DNA of 64,000 bases. Source: Macrophomina tecta (taxonomy: Eukaryota; Ascomycota; Dothideomycetes; Botryosphaeriales; Botryosphaeriaceae). The stretch lies in NCBI GenBank assembly GCA_024180945.1, contig JAKSGN010000002.1:1116001-1180000 (forward strand). Reading direction: 5' to 3'. This document shows positions 1 through 11,451 of the stretch, one piece after another; within the stretch, counting starts at the first letter, position 1; every line of letters begins with the position of its first letter. Position numbers and translations under genes: made by a program. The notes under the pieces are model-generated. The model made no database searches. It was given only the letters and a program-made list of their open reading frames with translations, and was not told the DNA's origin.

Positions 1-152
1 TCAAAAAGCCCTGCTTCTACGAATCGAAAAACACATGACAGCGAGGAAAAACAAAATGGCATGTGCTCATTGATCTGAAGAGAAAAAGACCGTAGAAATA
101 CATAAGACACTAAAGTTAAATGAAAAAAAAAAAAAAAAAACATTGCTGGCTC

Positions 153-1662
153 TCAGAGCTCATCGCAAATCAAATCGAAATCCGGGAAGGCGGGATCCGG
201 CCCAATATTAATCGTTCCCGTGGGCGATGCTGTCGCCGTGGTTTCCGCGGCTGCTGATGATGTGGCAGCGGCTGCAGACGTCTCTTCAGCAGTAGTGGCT
301 GGAGCGGCGGGGGCGGCAGCAGTGGTGGTCGGCACACTTTGAATGACCGGGTCGCTGCTGGCGGGCGCTGGGGGAGGCGGAGGGTTTGAGGAGGGATTTA
401 GAGTGGCGGGGGCCGAAGAGGCGGCGGTTTGCTGTGGTGGGTTGGCTGCAGTGGTTTGGGGAACTGCTGAGGTGGCAGTCTCGGCGGTAGTCTCGGCTTG
501 AGAGGTAGCTATCGAGGTGCTCGAGGAGGAGGAGGAGGAGGAAGAAGAAGAAGAAGAAGAAGAAGAAGAAGAAGAAGATGATGATGATGATGATGAGGAC
601 GAGGACGAGGATAAGGAGGATGATGAAGAGGACGAGGATGAGGACGAAGACGAAGAGGTAGAAGTCTGCTCAGCGACGGCGCCGAAGGTTGTTATGGATG
701 CAGCGCTTTGAACGGAATTGCATTTGGCTGTAGAAGTCAGTACGCATGATAGTTGAAGGGAGGAATGATCAAAAGTTTTCTGATCGAAAAATTTGCATAT
801 ACGACCATAATACTCACATTTTTGTTGATCGCAGTCTTGTACGGTAAAGTCGCCCTTGTTCCCTTGGGCATTGGCTGCCTATCAAATAACCTGTTAACTA
901 CATGTGTACACGGAGGGAAAATACGTGGGATTTGTTTTGGCTGTGAGCGGACGAGAAAGGCGATGCACACAAAGACTTACATCGGCGCATTCATTAAACT
1001 GATTGTCACAGGTCCTCTGTGCAGCATCGGCGAATGAAGTCTAGTATCAAGGTCAGTAAATCCCTCCTTTGTAGATAGATAGTCAGTTCGATGTCTCCGC
1101 CTTCAAACAAAGTGATCTCGACCATGCGAACTCGTGGGGACAACCGGATAGATCAAAAACAACGCCTGTCCTCTCCGGAAAGCCAGGCGGTACCCGTACC
1201 GGCGCCAACATAACGAATAATTCATTCTCTTGCAGTTCTCCAGATGTATTATCGCCGCGGGCTTTAGTTTAGATTACGCAAGCTCCCCACCGTCATTGAC
1301 CAATGGTGCTCTTTCCCAAATCCTTTGCGACCCGGCGGAACCACGCGAGAAAAGCGAAGCGGAAGGCTGGCACTCACAAAAGTATCTCCGTCCACCTCGA
1401 AAACGCGCTCCTCATTCCCGGACGGCACAATCGCAGCGGCGCTCTTGCCGCCAAGGTCGCCGCCGAACGTCTGCAAATTATTCGCCGAGGCCTGCCTGAC
1501 CAGCAGCCTGAGAGCGCGGTCGTCCTGGGAATTCAAGGCGCGACGGACGTCGATGGGATTGGCACTGCAGGAAGCGACGCGGGACGAGGAAACGAAGAGC
1601 AGCAAGAGCAAGGCGATGCCGGCGGCGCGGGGCGATGGAGTCCGTGCTGTCGAGCCGCGCAT
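153..1662 (-). CDS. Secreted Ser/Thr-rich cysteine-containing surface protein (4 exons)
   Basis: I model four exons, 1662-1378, 1040-981, 878-818 and 727-153, giving 326 aa; all junctions are GT-AG and phases agree. The ATG at 1662 begins a signal peptide (hydrophobic core about residues 15-25, likely cleavage near residue 31). Exons 2 to 4 supply two CX6C pairs (TCDNQFNEC and the pair beginning DCDQQK), a layout common in small secreted or wall-associated proteins of filamentous ascomycetes. The rest is low complexity: a serine run, then Thr/Ala/Pro-rich sequence expected to be O-mannosylated, ending in an acidic tail without a clear GPI signal. It probably acts at the wall or outside the cell; no enzymatic domain is visible. 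Intron 1 (337 nt) is long for this window and is the least certain part. The same kind of protein lies next to it at 2.6-3.5 kb. Confidence 0.7.
519..656 (-). repeat. Polyserine-coding microsatellite
   Basis: On the minus strand this encodes 46 consecutive residues, 45 Ser and one Leu, from mixed TCT/TCC/TCG/TCA codons with a nearly pure TCT block in the middle. On the plus strand the same DNA reads as GAA/GAG/GAT repeats, which produces a meaningless poly-acidic reading frame. Confidence 0.9.
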
Positions 1663-2577
1663 CTTCTCTTTCTTTCCGTCTGGCCAGTTCTTCTGGGTTG
1701 GGCGAAGGAGTCTGCGTGGGTTGCTTGGGAGAAGGAATAGCCTGGGTTGCTTTGGGTGCTATCTGGCAATTGGGGAACGCATGGTCTGGTTTGTATGGCC
1801 GGGCGTGCAGCAGTTCGGTTCGGTTGGCGGGCGGTTGGCGGAGGATGAGACAGGATCGGCAGGGCGGTGGGGCTGGCCGGCAGGCGGCGAGGTGGATGCG
1901 CTCTCCTGGTCGCTGGGAAGGGTGGTGCCGGTTTGCGAAGTTGTGGAAGAAAAGAAGAAGCGGAGGGGACGACGGGCAGGGCGACCGTCCCACCCCACCG
2001 ACCAGAGCAAGGCTGTAGGCCTGATGCCAGTCATGGGCCGGGGCGTCGCAGCCGCCGCAGGAGGCATCTGTCGCCAGCGTCCGAGACGTCGCTGAAACCG
2101 CGTATGCGACCTCCTGGGTCAGACCGCAATCTTACACGTCTTCACCGCACCCTCGTCATCGGCGCTGTCGCGTAGAGCATTAATTGGGTGGCGCGTGTAT
2201 TCGCTGCTATCTACTGTTGTCTTAACTGTACACGTCGTGCAATTTAAACCGCCCGATTATCTTCAATCCTCCAAAAGAAAGGCGCATCAAAGATATCCAA
2301 CAAGGAAGACAAGAGGGTATGCCAACTTTCTAGCCCGTCTCATACTCATCAGTATCAAGACCATTCTCTTTCCAGATATGCCCGCTGTACCAGCGAGTAG
2401 CCGTCGCCATGCTACGTATGCAACTCGTGATCAAAAAAAAAAAAAAAAAGAATCCGTTTCGTCGGATCCATGTAATTACGAAAATATGAGGGCAGACGCT
2501 TGAAAAGAAACTAAACTCCACTGCAATGCAAGACAAAGCCAATCATGACGCTCGTAACGATGGGCAGGAAGATCCAG
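1663..2577. other. Intergenic, two surface-protein genes in tandem
   Basis: This is the promoter side of the upstream-reading gene at 153-1662 and the 3' side of the sensor gene at 2578-3510. It contains an A-tract near 2437-2449. Several overlapping GC-rich reading frames exist, but none has a recognisable motif or splice support; I see no gene. Confidence 0.6.
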
Positions 2578-3510
2578 TTAGAAGTTGGCTGCGGCGTTGA
2601 CGCGGCCACCGGGGGTATGGTGCTGCTCGAGCGTGCGGTTGAACATGTCGTTGGGCGAAGAGCTGTTGCGCTTCTCGCTGTTGAGCGGCTGATGCGCGTT
2701 GCTGCCGGCCAGGTGATAGTCGTCCTCGTCCTCAACCCGGTTCTTCCTGCGGCCCCAGATGCGCCAGGCAACAATTGCAAGACCGCCAAGCACGATTGCT
2801 CCGCCAACACCGCCGACGACACCTCCAATGATCTTCTTGGTGCTGTCGCTCATGCCCGAGCTGCCGGAATCACTGCTGCCGTTGTTCAAGCTCGCAGCGC
2901 TGGTAATGGTGGCAAATCCGGTGGTGGTGGCTCGGACGCTGCTGCCGGTGCTGACAACACTCGTGGACTGGCCGTCGATGATGGTCACGATCGTAGTGGT
3001 GAAGGCCTCAGTCGAGCTGGAAACAAGCGCAGAGGTGATGGTAGTCCTGGAGCTGGAGCTGGAGCTGGAGCTGGTCCTGGTAGCCGAAGTCGCTGCACCG
3101 CCCGTGGTGGTGGCGGCGGCGGAGCCAGAGGTGGCCGTGGTGCCGGCAGCAGCGGACGAAGCGGCGGCCGAGCTGGAAGTGGTGGTGGCATCGGCGGCGG
3201 CGGCGGTGGTGGCATCCGCGCTGGTCGGAGCAGCCGAAGTTGGCTGAGTGGTGGTAGCGGCTTCGCTTGTCGTCGCCTCGGTGGTCGGGGTGCGGGAGGA
3301 CGAGGAGGGCTCGGCGGTAGACGAAGGCGGGGCAGAAGAAGTGGCTGCTGGGCTCGCATCAGGCGTGCTGGGCGCTGAAGTGGCTCCCGAGGCTTCCTGG
3401 CGGCGGTGGAAGAAGCCTAGGGCATAGTCCTCGGCGTCGATGGGGAAGTTGGCGGCAGCGAAGGCGAACAACAGGCACAAGGCCAGGACGAGGGTGCTGA
3501 GGCCTCGCAT
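2578..3510 (-). CDS. Mid2/WSC-like cell-wall stress sensor, single-pass membrane protein
   Basis: One uninterrupted exon encodes 310 aa from the ATG at 3510. The order is a signal peptide (hydrophobic to about residue 20), an ectodomain of roughly 200 residues almost entirely Ser, Thr and Ala with repeated TTT and SSS blocks, a Gly-rich transmembrane helix at about 227-253 (IIGGVVGGVGGAIVLGG), and a basic RRKNR stop-transfer followed by a tail of about 55 residues. That architecture is typical of fungal mucin-like wall sensors such as Mid2 that signal to the cell-wall-integrity pathway. No WSC cysteine domain is present, so the Mid2-like class fits better than WSC. The frame stays open upstream to about 4083, but the signal peptide fixes the start at 3510. 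Specific orthology cannot be set because the ectodomain is low complexity. Confidence 0.75.
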   Translation of the reverse strand: MRGLSTLVLALCLLFAFAAANFPIDAEDYALGFFHRRQEASGATSAPSTPDASPAATSSAPPSSTAEPSSSSRTPTTEATTSEAATTTQPTSAAPTSADATTAAAADATTTSSSAAASSAAAGTTATSGSAAATTTGGAATSATRTSSSSSSSSRTTITSALVSSSTEAFTTTIVTIIDGQSTSVVSTGSSVRATTTGFATITSAASLNNGSSDSGSSGMSDSTKKIIGGVVGGVGGAIVLGGLAIVAWRIWGRRKNRVEDEDDYHLAGSNAHQPLNSEKRNSSSPNDMFNRTLEQHHTPGGRVNAAANF

Positions 3511-4294
3511 GTCGGCAGACGATGGATGGCGATGGCAATGAGATGTGCGGTGGTGAAAAGATGAGCAGTCGAGGGCCGAGATGTGCCGCGACGGCGAAGG
3601 GTCCAAGCGCGCGAAAAGGGAGCGGGTGGGCCGGATTACGTGGATGTCTCGCACGACAGACGGCGATGCTCGGCGGCGATGGCGGTGGGCGGTGGGCGGT
3701 GGGCGGAGGGAGGTGGTGGAGAACGAGCGAGAGGCGCGCGGGTGAGCGAAGGGCAGAAGTCGTTGGGCAAACGAAGGGGATGGGCGGCAGGCAGTCGGCC
3801 GCTGGCAGCAGCAGTTATTAGTGGTGGGCGTGGGCAGAAAGGCATGGGAACACGAGACAGGCCGAGGGCACCTAGGCCAGAAATAGAGCACGCTATCCGG
3901 AGCAGGCGAGGATGCGCCCGCCCTGTGCCCGTCACCTGCTGTCGCCCGCCCGCCGCCGCTCAACCGGGCAGCGGTCGATGCGCACGCCCTGCTTTGAGCG
4001 CTGCCTCCCCGCTCGATGCTCGGCCGTGACGCTGCCCCGAAACATCTGCTGAGCGCGCAGAGCGGCGAGCTCCACGGCCGCACAGCGTCCGCGCGCGCCA
4101 GGGCCAGCCGGGCCTGGCCTGGCGCCGCCGTGCTGGCACCACCGCTCTAGCGCGCTGCCTCGGACGCCGGCTGCTGCAGCCCGCATGCAGGGTTGCCTGC
4201 GTCATCAGCAGCAAATTCTGCGGCTTGTTTCCTGCAGCACCGATTTCTCAGCACGCGACCTATTACACAACCCCAATCCCCCCGAGCCGACCGT
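3511..4294. promoter_or_regulatory. Divergent intergenic region between surface sensor and PQ-loop gene
   Basis: This 784-bp region separates two outward-facing start codons and must hold both promoters. It is GC-rich on the right side and includes GGGCGGT-type repeats near 3683-3705. I see no convincing TATA box or coding sequence. Confidence 0.5.
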
Positions 4295-5349
4295 ATGGCC
4301 GTGATGCTCTTCGACGCGTCGCTCTCTGCCCAAGAGGCCCTGAGCGGCGTCTTTGGCTCCGTTTCGCTAGCCGCCTGGATCTTCCTTTTGGTAGGTGCAA
4401 TGTCGATGCGAGCTCCTCGAATTCTTATGCGCATTCCCAGCTAACCCGCCCTTCGCCAGGTGCCCCAGCTGATCGAAAACTACAAGCAAGGCTCCGCCGA
4501 TGGCATCTCCATCACCTTCCTGGCCGTGTGGTTCATCGGCGACATCACCAATCTCATCGGCGCCATCTGGGCCGGCCTCGTGCCCACCGTCATCGCTCTC
4601 GCCGTGTACTTCTGCTTTGCCGATCTCATTCTGATCGCCCAATGCCTGTACTACAACATTCGCAACGCTCGCCGCAAGCGCAAGGTATCCGAGGCTTCGT
4701 CGCGCGACAGCGTCGAGCAACCGCTTCTGGGCCGCCGCGACAGCGACAATCTCGGTCTGCCCGGTTCGCGCCGTCGCTCCAGCGCTGCTTCACGCCGCAG
4801 GGACAGCCAGGGCCACCACGATTCGCTGGCGGGCATTGCCGAGGAGCAGGATGCGGCCGGTGAATGGAAGAAGAATGCGCTGAGCATCGTGGGCGTCTGC
4901 CTTGCAGGCGCCGCCGGCTGGGCTATTGCATACGCAGCAGGAGTGTGGAGACCCACGCCCGTTGACTCGGGTGCCGGTTCCGAGGACATTGCTCCGGGCG
5001 CTCAGATCCTGGGCTATGTCAGTGCTGTCTGCTATCTGGGTGCTCGCCTCCCTCAAATTTACAAAAACTGGCGCGAGCAGTCGTGCGAGGGCCTGTCGCT
5101 GCTCTTCTTCCTGCTGTCTCTGCTGGGCAACCTGACTTATGGCATGGGGGTAAGTTCCGCAGCTGTCAAACATGCAGATGCTCGCATTAACCTTCTCTGC
5201 AGATCCTGTTTCACTCGCTTGAAAGGGAATACTTCTTGACCAACCTGCCTTGGCTAATTGGTTCTCTTGGAACCATGGTTGAAGATGCGACCATTTTCTT
5301 CCAGTTCCGTATCTATGGCGACAAGTCGCAGCAATCCGCCACCGTGTAG
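4295..5349 (+). CDS. PQ-loop vacuolar membrane transporter (Ypq/Rtc2/Stm1 type)
   Basis: The exons are 4295-4390, 4460-5149 and 5203-5349, all in phase 0, giving 310 aa. The protein carries two PQ-loop motifs, VPQLIENYKQGSADG right after the first junction (P34-Q35) and RLPQIYKNW near residue 229, with hydrophobic helices before and after each and a long charged Ser/Arg-rich cytosolic loop in the middle. This two-PQ, seven-helix layout with a long central loop is that of the vacuolar cationic amino-acid exporters Ypq1-3 and S. pombe Stm1. The likely role is export of basic amino acids from the vacuole; the substrate is inferred from family. Two consecutive in-frame options exist around the first exon, but the first intron (69 nt) restores the complete first helix, so ATG 4295 is preferred. 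Confidence 0.85.
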
Positions 5350-6717
5350 TTATCTTCTTACGCTATTGCATTGGTTACGGGTTTCAAAGGGGTAAGAGTC
5401 GAACGGCAACGCACAAGAAGGAAGAACGGTCATGATATCCTTATTGACGAGAGGCAAGAAAGGGTTGTACGTCTTTGAGACCTTTTTTCCTTTTCCTGTC
5501 TTTTTTTTTTTTTTTTTTTTTGTCGCGTTTGGAGTTCAGGGTAAAGAAAACAAAAAAAAGGGTCGGGATGTGTCTACTTAGCGTCGGGTGTTTCATGATG
5601 AAATATGTCTAAATTTCAAGTCATAGGGCCTTATAGTTGTTCTGACGCAACTGCGCGTCCATGAATAAGACATTGTGCATAATACAAATCGTGGTCAGTC
5701 AGTCAATCCTTCTCGAATGTACTCGTCGCACAACTAAACTTTGGCGAGTTTCGATGTTGTACAGCAAGTGGGAGTAGGCCCAAGATTCTGAAGCACCGGT
5801 CCGCATGTCAATGTCTCTATCTCTTCGAGGCGACAGCGGTACGAATTATGGCGCCAAGAGGCTCAAGGCATGTAGTCAGTCCACTTGTCATTGGCTGAGC
5901 CGAAGACCTTCTCGATGCGTCTGGTCGGCTATAGACGGGTGGCATCCTTGTGAGGTAATACGCACACTTCAAGCAAACGCAACCAGACTGCCATCGCAAC
6001 TATCCGCGTGAAAAGCGCAACCAGGTGCCTCTGAACATCAGCTGGGCCTGAATTCCGCGTTGTGGAGTTAACAAAACTCTCAAGTTTCTCGATTGGCAGA
6101 TTGCGACACTCGGTGGCTTTGAAATTGAAGATCGCATAGGACGGTTCATTGTGTTTGCAGGCTGCAAGGTGCGATACTCAAAGCCGTGCCGCCTCCAATA
6201 CAGCCCGTGCATGGTTATATACAGTGATCAAACGCGGGAAGACACCTCCGTATGTGGTAATGCCCCAAGAGGGCATGCCATTGCAGCCGTACGAAATTTC
6301 GAGGCCAGACGCAGAAGCCGAACCATGGTTCGGTAAGGGCAGAGGAGCACGACAAAGCCTCAAAGACGCCTCACGGACGGTGAATATTACCAAAGGTCTC
6401 CACCAAGATGGGACCCCGAGCGGCCTTAGATGGATGGAAGCAGTGACGTTCTGGAGAGGAACGGCTCGGCTAGAGGCGGGTTTCGCACATCCTTCCGCTC
6501 AGCAATCACAGCCGAGCTGGGGACTGGGGGATGGTGGCCGTCAACCGCACCAGTGATAGCGGCGCCGGCCGGCCACGACTTGACATTGACCACCAAGAGA
6601 GCTAGCGGCACGGCCTGGGAGGTTGCCCTTCAACAGCTTGCGATAAATTTGCAGCCCGCCGCCGCCTCTGAGGACGATTGTGCCGCAGTTGCTCTCGGCC
6701 AAGCAGTCACAAGGGCG

Positions 6718-6746
6718 GTGGGCCGGCCACCAGGTGGCCGGCCCAC
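6718..6746. repeat. Perfect 29-bp palindrome (14-bp arms, 1-bp centre)
   Basis: The arms 6718-6731 and 6733-6746 are exact reverse complements around a single A at 6732. Each arm contains GGCCGGCCAC, and the same ten bases occur again at 6567-6576. It lies about 365 bp upstream of the aminotransferase ATG, so it may be a binding site for a dimeric regulator. It does not match the Leu3 consensus spacing. Confidence 0.85.
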
Positions 6747-6821
6747 TGCTATGTGCTCCGGCCTCGCTGCCGGTTGTCAACAGGGTGTTGGCGCGCGCCC
6801 TTCGTCTCCCGCTTCAGCTAA

Positions 6822-6827
6822 GAGTCA
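6822..6827 (-). promoter_or_regulatory. Gcn4/CPC1-like site (TGACTC) upstream of the aminotransferase
   Basis: GAGTCA on the plus strand reads TGACTC on the minus strand, the core bound by Gcn4/CPC1, the cross-pathway amino-acid control factor. Placement 283 bp upstream of a branched-chain amino-acid gene makes it plausible; a six-base match alone is weak. Confidence 0.35.
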
Positions 6828-6865
6828 CTCTTGCCCGGTCCCGAGGTGGAGTCCAGTTACGTAGG

Positions 6866-6872
6866 TATAAAA
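6866..6872 (+). promoter_or_regulatory. TATA-like box followed by CT-rich tract
   Basis: TATAAAA is followed within 30 bp by a T-run and a CTT repeat (about 6896-6931), then more pyrimidine-rich sequence to the start codon at 7110. This is the usual core-promoter form for strongly expressed fungal genes; the role is inferred. Confidence 0.45.
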
Positions 6873-7109
6873 CACTCAGTGCGACTCTTTTTTTTCTCTT
6901 CTTCTTCTTCTTCTTCTTCTTCTTCTTCTTCACTCCCTCCCCCGTCTATTCTTCATCCAATTGACCACTTGGCCTCCTGTTCGCTTCTTCGACCGCGGTG
7001 GCGCCGCTCAATAAACCTTCTTCTCCTTCATTGACCCTTCCCTTCCTCCCCTTGGGCCCGATACCACAGGCCACGTACTACCATTGTACCACCGATCATT
7101 CCGGGCGAC

Positions 7110-8470
7110 ATGTCTCCCCAAGCCATTAATCCCACCACCGTCTCCGGTCTGACTGAGGCTGGCATCGAGCATCAAATCGTCGAGCACCCTCCGTCCAACG
7201 GCACCAATGGCACCCATGATGTCGATCTGGCCCAACTTGATGCCTCGCTGCTCACTACCACCTTCACCACCGCGCCCCGTCCAGTGCCGGAGCCCGAGTC
7301 TGCAGAGGTCGTTGCGCAGAAGGTTTGCACCGACCACATGATCACCGTGTCGTGGACGGCCGACCATGGCTGGCACACGCCGGAGCTGAAGCCCTACGGA
7401 CCCCTCTCGCTGATGCCCACGGCCTCCTGCCTGCACTATGCCACCGAGTGCTTCGAGGGCATGAAGCTGTACCGCGGCTGGGACGGCAAGCTGCGTCTCT
7501 TCCGCCCGGATCGCAACGCCGCCCGCATGCTAACCTCCGCTACGCGCATCTCCTTGCCTGCCTTTGATCCCGCTGAGCTTGAGAAGCTGGTCGCCAAGCT
7601 GTGCGCCGTAGACGGCCCCAAATGGCTGCCCAAGGAGCGTGCGGGCTCGTTCTTGTACATCCGCCCGACCTTCATTGCTGATGACGAGGCCCTCGGCGTC
7701 AACGTGCCCAAGCGTGCCCTGCTGTACGTCATCATCTGCAACTTCCCCAACCTCGACAAGCCCACCGGCTCCCTCGACAAGCCTGGTCTCAAGCTACTGG
7801 CTTCCCGCGACGACATGGTGCGCGCCTGGCCCGGCGGTTTCGGTTACGCAAAGCTCGGTAAGTACCACAGATTGCCAGGACTGAGCTTCCCTAATCACCA
7901 TCTGTAGGTGCCAACTATGGCCCCTCTCTCATCGCGCAGGGCGAGGCCAAGGCGCGCGGCTTCGACCAGATCCTCTGGCTGCTCGGCCAGGAGTGCCTGG
8001 TGACGGAGGCGGGCGCGTCCAACTTCTTCGTCGTCTGGCGCGTGCCGGAGACAGGCAAGCTGCAGCTCGTGACGGCGCCGCTCGACGACCGCATCATCCT
8101 CGACGGCGTGACGCGGCGCTCGGTGCTCGAGCTCGCGCGCACCCGCCTGGCCAGTGGCTGGGCGGGCGCCGACGCCGCCGAGGAGACCCTCGAGCCACTG
8201 GACATCGTCGAGCGCAAGTTCACCATGGGCGAGCTGTCCACCGCTGCCGCCGAGGGCCGTCTCGTCGAGGCCTTTGCTGCCGGCACCGCTTTCTTCATCG
8301 CGCCCGTCGGCATGATCCACTTCAGGGGCAAGGACATCGATATCCCGCTGGCGGCTGGCGAGTCGGGCAAGTACGCTCATGTTATCAAGACGTGGCTGCG
8401 CAACATCATGTACGGCAAGGAGAGCCACGAGTGGGCCCGCATCGTTCCCGATGAAGGTGTGCAGGCTTGA
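7110..8470 (+). CDS. BAT1/2: Branched-chain-amino-acid aminotransferase (BCAT, class IV PLP enzyme)
   Basis: The exons are 7110-7857 and 7908-8470 (intron 50 nt), encoding 436 aa. The enzyme transaminates Leu, Ile and Val with 2-oxoglutarate, in both synthesis and breakdown. Family hallmarks are the CFEGMKLYRG segment, the SLFYIRP-like FLYIRPTF strand, and GYAKLGANYGP at the exon junction, where Lys248 is the expected PLP-binding lysine. The second half contains the LVTEAGASNFF and LDGVTRRSV motifs. Length matches fungal BCATs. The first 50 or so residues are variable and lack an obvious mitochondrial presequence, so a cytosolic (Bat2-like) location is as likely as a mitochondrial one. Upstream DNA holds a CPC1-like site, consistent with amino-acid control. 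Confidence 0.95.
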
Positions 8471-11451
8471 ACGGGAGACCACTCGGAAATTGGTGGAGCG
8501 GATATCAAAGTAAGGGGGTTTCTGTCAAAAGTCAAGGATTGAAAGATATTTTCGGTGAATTTACATCATTTAGGAGCAGGCGTTTCAAACAATTGGTTAG
8601 ACTAGACGTCTGGGCGAGGCAGTGAATGAAATTCTGAACTAGTATTTGATATTCCCATGCGGGTGCTGCTCCGAATATTGAAAGCAGTGTCTGCTATAAC
8701 AGCAGTCGTAATGGCGAGCAGGACAAAGATGATCGAGATTGATTTCTGCAAGAATGGACACAGTAGAATTGACGTTGTTGCTACAACAACAACAACAGCA
8801 ATAACAACAACGATTGGTGGACAGTTGGAATTGTTTTTTTTTTTCTGGCCAATCAATTGAACTCATGCTTCGCCGGGTAGCACTCCTGTTCGCGAAATTA
8901 TGCCTTTCCTTATATTCTATTCTGTGCGCGACGCATACAGCGGGAGGGGCTGTGGGCTGGGTATCCTAATGATAAGGGATGTATCTTATAGCGGGCAACA
9001 CACTTGAACTACATCAGTATCCCAGCGGCGGGACCCTCCGCGCAGAATGTCCGCATCGGGTAATCGACCAATGCGCCGGGGCTTCAATGTCACACGCCAA
9101 GTGCCAGCATCCCCCCCTGCTGGCCTTGCATGCAAGCGACGTTCTTTCGAACCATGGAACGACAATACGCAAGCGCGATGGAATACAAGGCCACGCGCAT
9201 GCCAGGATTGGCGACATGAGGCGCGTGGCACGTTGCACCACACCCCGCCCCCCCAAAGGTTCGCAGCACCGTCTGGGAAGCTAACGTGCCTGTCACCGCA
9301 CCATCACCACCACCGCTCTCCCCTGCCGTGCTTCCCGTCGTGCGCGCCTGTAACGGCTCGATCTCTCATTAGCGCCGACGCCGCCAGTCTTACCGCTGGT
9401 GCCCACTGACTGCTGCTGTCATCATCGCCCAATGCTTTTCTCCTCTTACCTGGTCAGCCGCGGCACGTGGGACGCGCCACACGCGTTACTGCTGCTGTAT
9501 TCCTTCATTCCTTCCATCCCTCACACAGCACATGCAGGTGCCGTTTGACGCATCCCGTACCACACTTGCCACCCTTTCGAAGACACATCCTAAAAGGAGT
9601 AGGACGAGGAATCACCGGCGCGCTGGAAGCTGTAGCTGTCCGCCCGTCATCGGCCGATTCGACCATCAATAATCCCCGGCGCGCACACCTACTGCATTCG
9701 CGCCGGCCCAACGACGGGTCAAGCTTCTTTTGTTTCCTTTAATCTCCACCGACCCCGTCTGACCCAGAGAAAGCGGACTGCTTCCTTGACCATCACACCC
9801 TTGCGCCCTCACCGCCACACCCACTTTACCCGTCGGAACGGGGAGGGCGTCATGCTAGCCAGCCAGCCAGCCAGCCAGCCAGCCCTGCAGCTTGCTGCAC
9901 ATAATTTCCGTTCCCGCATGCTTCCGGTCCGTGGTTCAGATGCCTGAAGGTCAACCAGAAGCTGCTTTGCTACGTTCGAAGTTGGCCGCCGACCTCTGCT
10001 GCCTCACTGGTTGATTCGCGATCAATGCACCGCCCCGGATGAATTGGAGGCAAGGTGCGTATGCGTGTGGAGGGGCTCATTGGGCTCATTCGCTTCCCCC
10101 CACGCGCGCCAGTATACTTTTTTTTTTTTTTTTACCTATCCTCGATCTAGCTCTGTTCGGTCATTTGATGCGCGCGGCATTGCTGCTGCCATGCTTCCCA
10201 GTCCAAAGGCCATCAACCGCAGTGGTCTGCGCCTGTGGCAGTGGTGGTGATGGGGCTGACTTGTAGTGTTTGCGCCTGTTGCATTCTCTTTTAGCTAGTC
10301 GTTTTTGTCACAGACACGGTGCTTGCTGCCCATTTTTTTTTTTTTTTTTTAATGGCAAGAAGGTTGCGAGTAACTGTAGTTGTTTTTGAGCGTTTCATAC
10401 TTTAACTTTGCTCAATGCCGGGCGCCGTCCGTGAGCATTTGTAAGTGCTTGATCAGCTCGCCGCCTACTTGTTAGCGCGCACCGCAACAGCTACTGCCGG
10501 ATTCGGAGCGAGATCCTTCCGGAGACGAGGCATAAACTACTCGCATGACGCCGCTGCCACAAAAAAAAAAAAAAAAAAATAGACCAGGGGGGAATGCTGC
10601 TCGTACGACTGGAATCAAAGCACTTCGCTCTGGGGCGCGGCACGAGGGGTATTCGTAAGTGCCGATCAACTGCCGTAGTCGTCCTGTGCTTCCTTCTCTT
10701 CAACCCCCCGGAAACCAACCATGCTTGCTGCTGTCAGTGACCACCGCGAAGTGAGTTGCCCATTGCCCCGCCGTACCATCAAGAATGAGCAACACACCTT
10801 CGGTCCGTTTGGGCTCGCGCTTTTAGCCGTGTTGACTCTTTTCGACTCTGCATACTCTCGATGTTCCCTTTTTCACACTTTTCTTTTTTTTAAACTTGTC
10901 TTCTGCTGCATGAAGTGATCACACAGGCATAAGAGCGCCTGATGTGGATGGGATGCTGGAGCAGTGGGAATCTCAAGACGTCACTACCCTAGGCATCGAC
11001 CCGCGATGAATTGGTCTGAAAAGTCAATCTGACCATCACAGTTATCCGAGCTAACAAACCGCAAGGGAATAGGCAATGCTAATGGGAAAGAAGCCGTACC
11101 AAGAGGAACTTGTGCGGCTTTCCATCTCGCGTCGGCTTCAGAGTCCCTGTTGATTTGACTCCGTTTTCCATGGCGTCTCAATGACCATTGCCGTGTATCA
11201 TCATTGGCATTTAGACAAGGTTGGAACTAGATCGGAGGCAGTGGCTGTCAAGCGGACATCGTCACATCTGACTCTCCAGAAGCGGTTGACTCACTCCGAC
11301 TTCAGCCGCATGCCAATTTTTCTGGAGGGAAGATCCAGATGATCATCGAATGTATTTTGACGTCACAGGTCTCACATTCGGCCGATGGGTCCTTTGGCCA
11401 TACTTTTTTTTATTCCATCTTTAGACACTCCGCCCTGAATCAATAAGGTCA
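8471..11451. other. 3-kb intergenic region without a recognisable gene
   Basis: This lies between the 3' ends of two convergent genes (BCAT and ELP1), unusually long for such a gap. It contains A/T homopolymers near 10118-10133, 10334-10350 and 10561-10579, AAC repeats near 8785-8810, and an AGCC tandem repeat at 9857-9884. Short frames between 9.0 and 10.9 kb have no motif, consistent splicing or codon pattern that I can support. A non-coding transcript or a very divergent gene cannot be excluded. Confidence 0.55.
9857..9884. repeat. (AGCC)7 tetranucleotide repeat
   Basis: Seven exact tandem copies of AGCC lie in non-coding DNA. Confidence 0.9.

Larger units (their letters stand above)
5350..7109. 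other. Intergenic: 3' side of PQ-loop gene and promoter of the aminotransferase
   Basis: The left part has a 21-nt T tract (5501-5521) typical of fungal 3' or promoter DNA. The right part carries the palindrome, CPC1-like site, TATA-like box and pyrimidine tract listed separately. The reading frames between 5.8 and 6.8 kb show no family motif and are not called. Confidence 0.6.

Noticed and set aside
517..711. Plus-strand frame rich in Glu and Asp
   Set aside because: It is the complementary reading of the serine-coding repeat of the minus-strand gene and has no other content.
2759..3378. Gly/Arg-rich and Val/Ala-rich plus-strand frames
   Set aside because: They are antisense shadows of the Ser/Thr-rich sensor gene.
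6149..6556. 135-codon plus-strand frame upstream of the aminotransferase
   Set aside because: It starts at a non-ATG codon, lacks domains and overlaps promoter-like sequence.
6718..6746. Leu3-type binding site in the palindrome
   Set aside because: Leu3 sites have CCG arms spaced by four bases; here the CCGG units are 11 bases apart.
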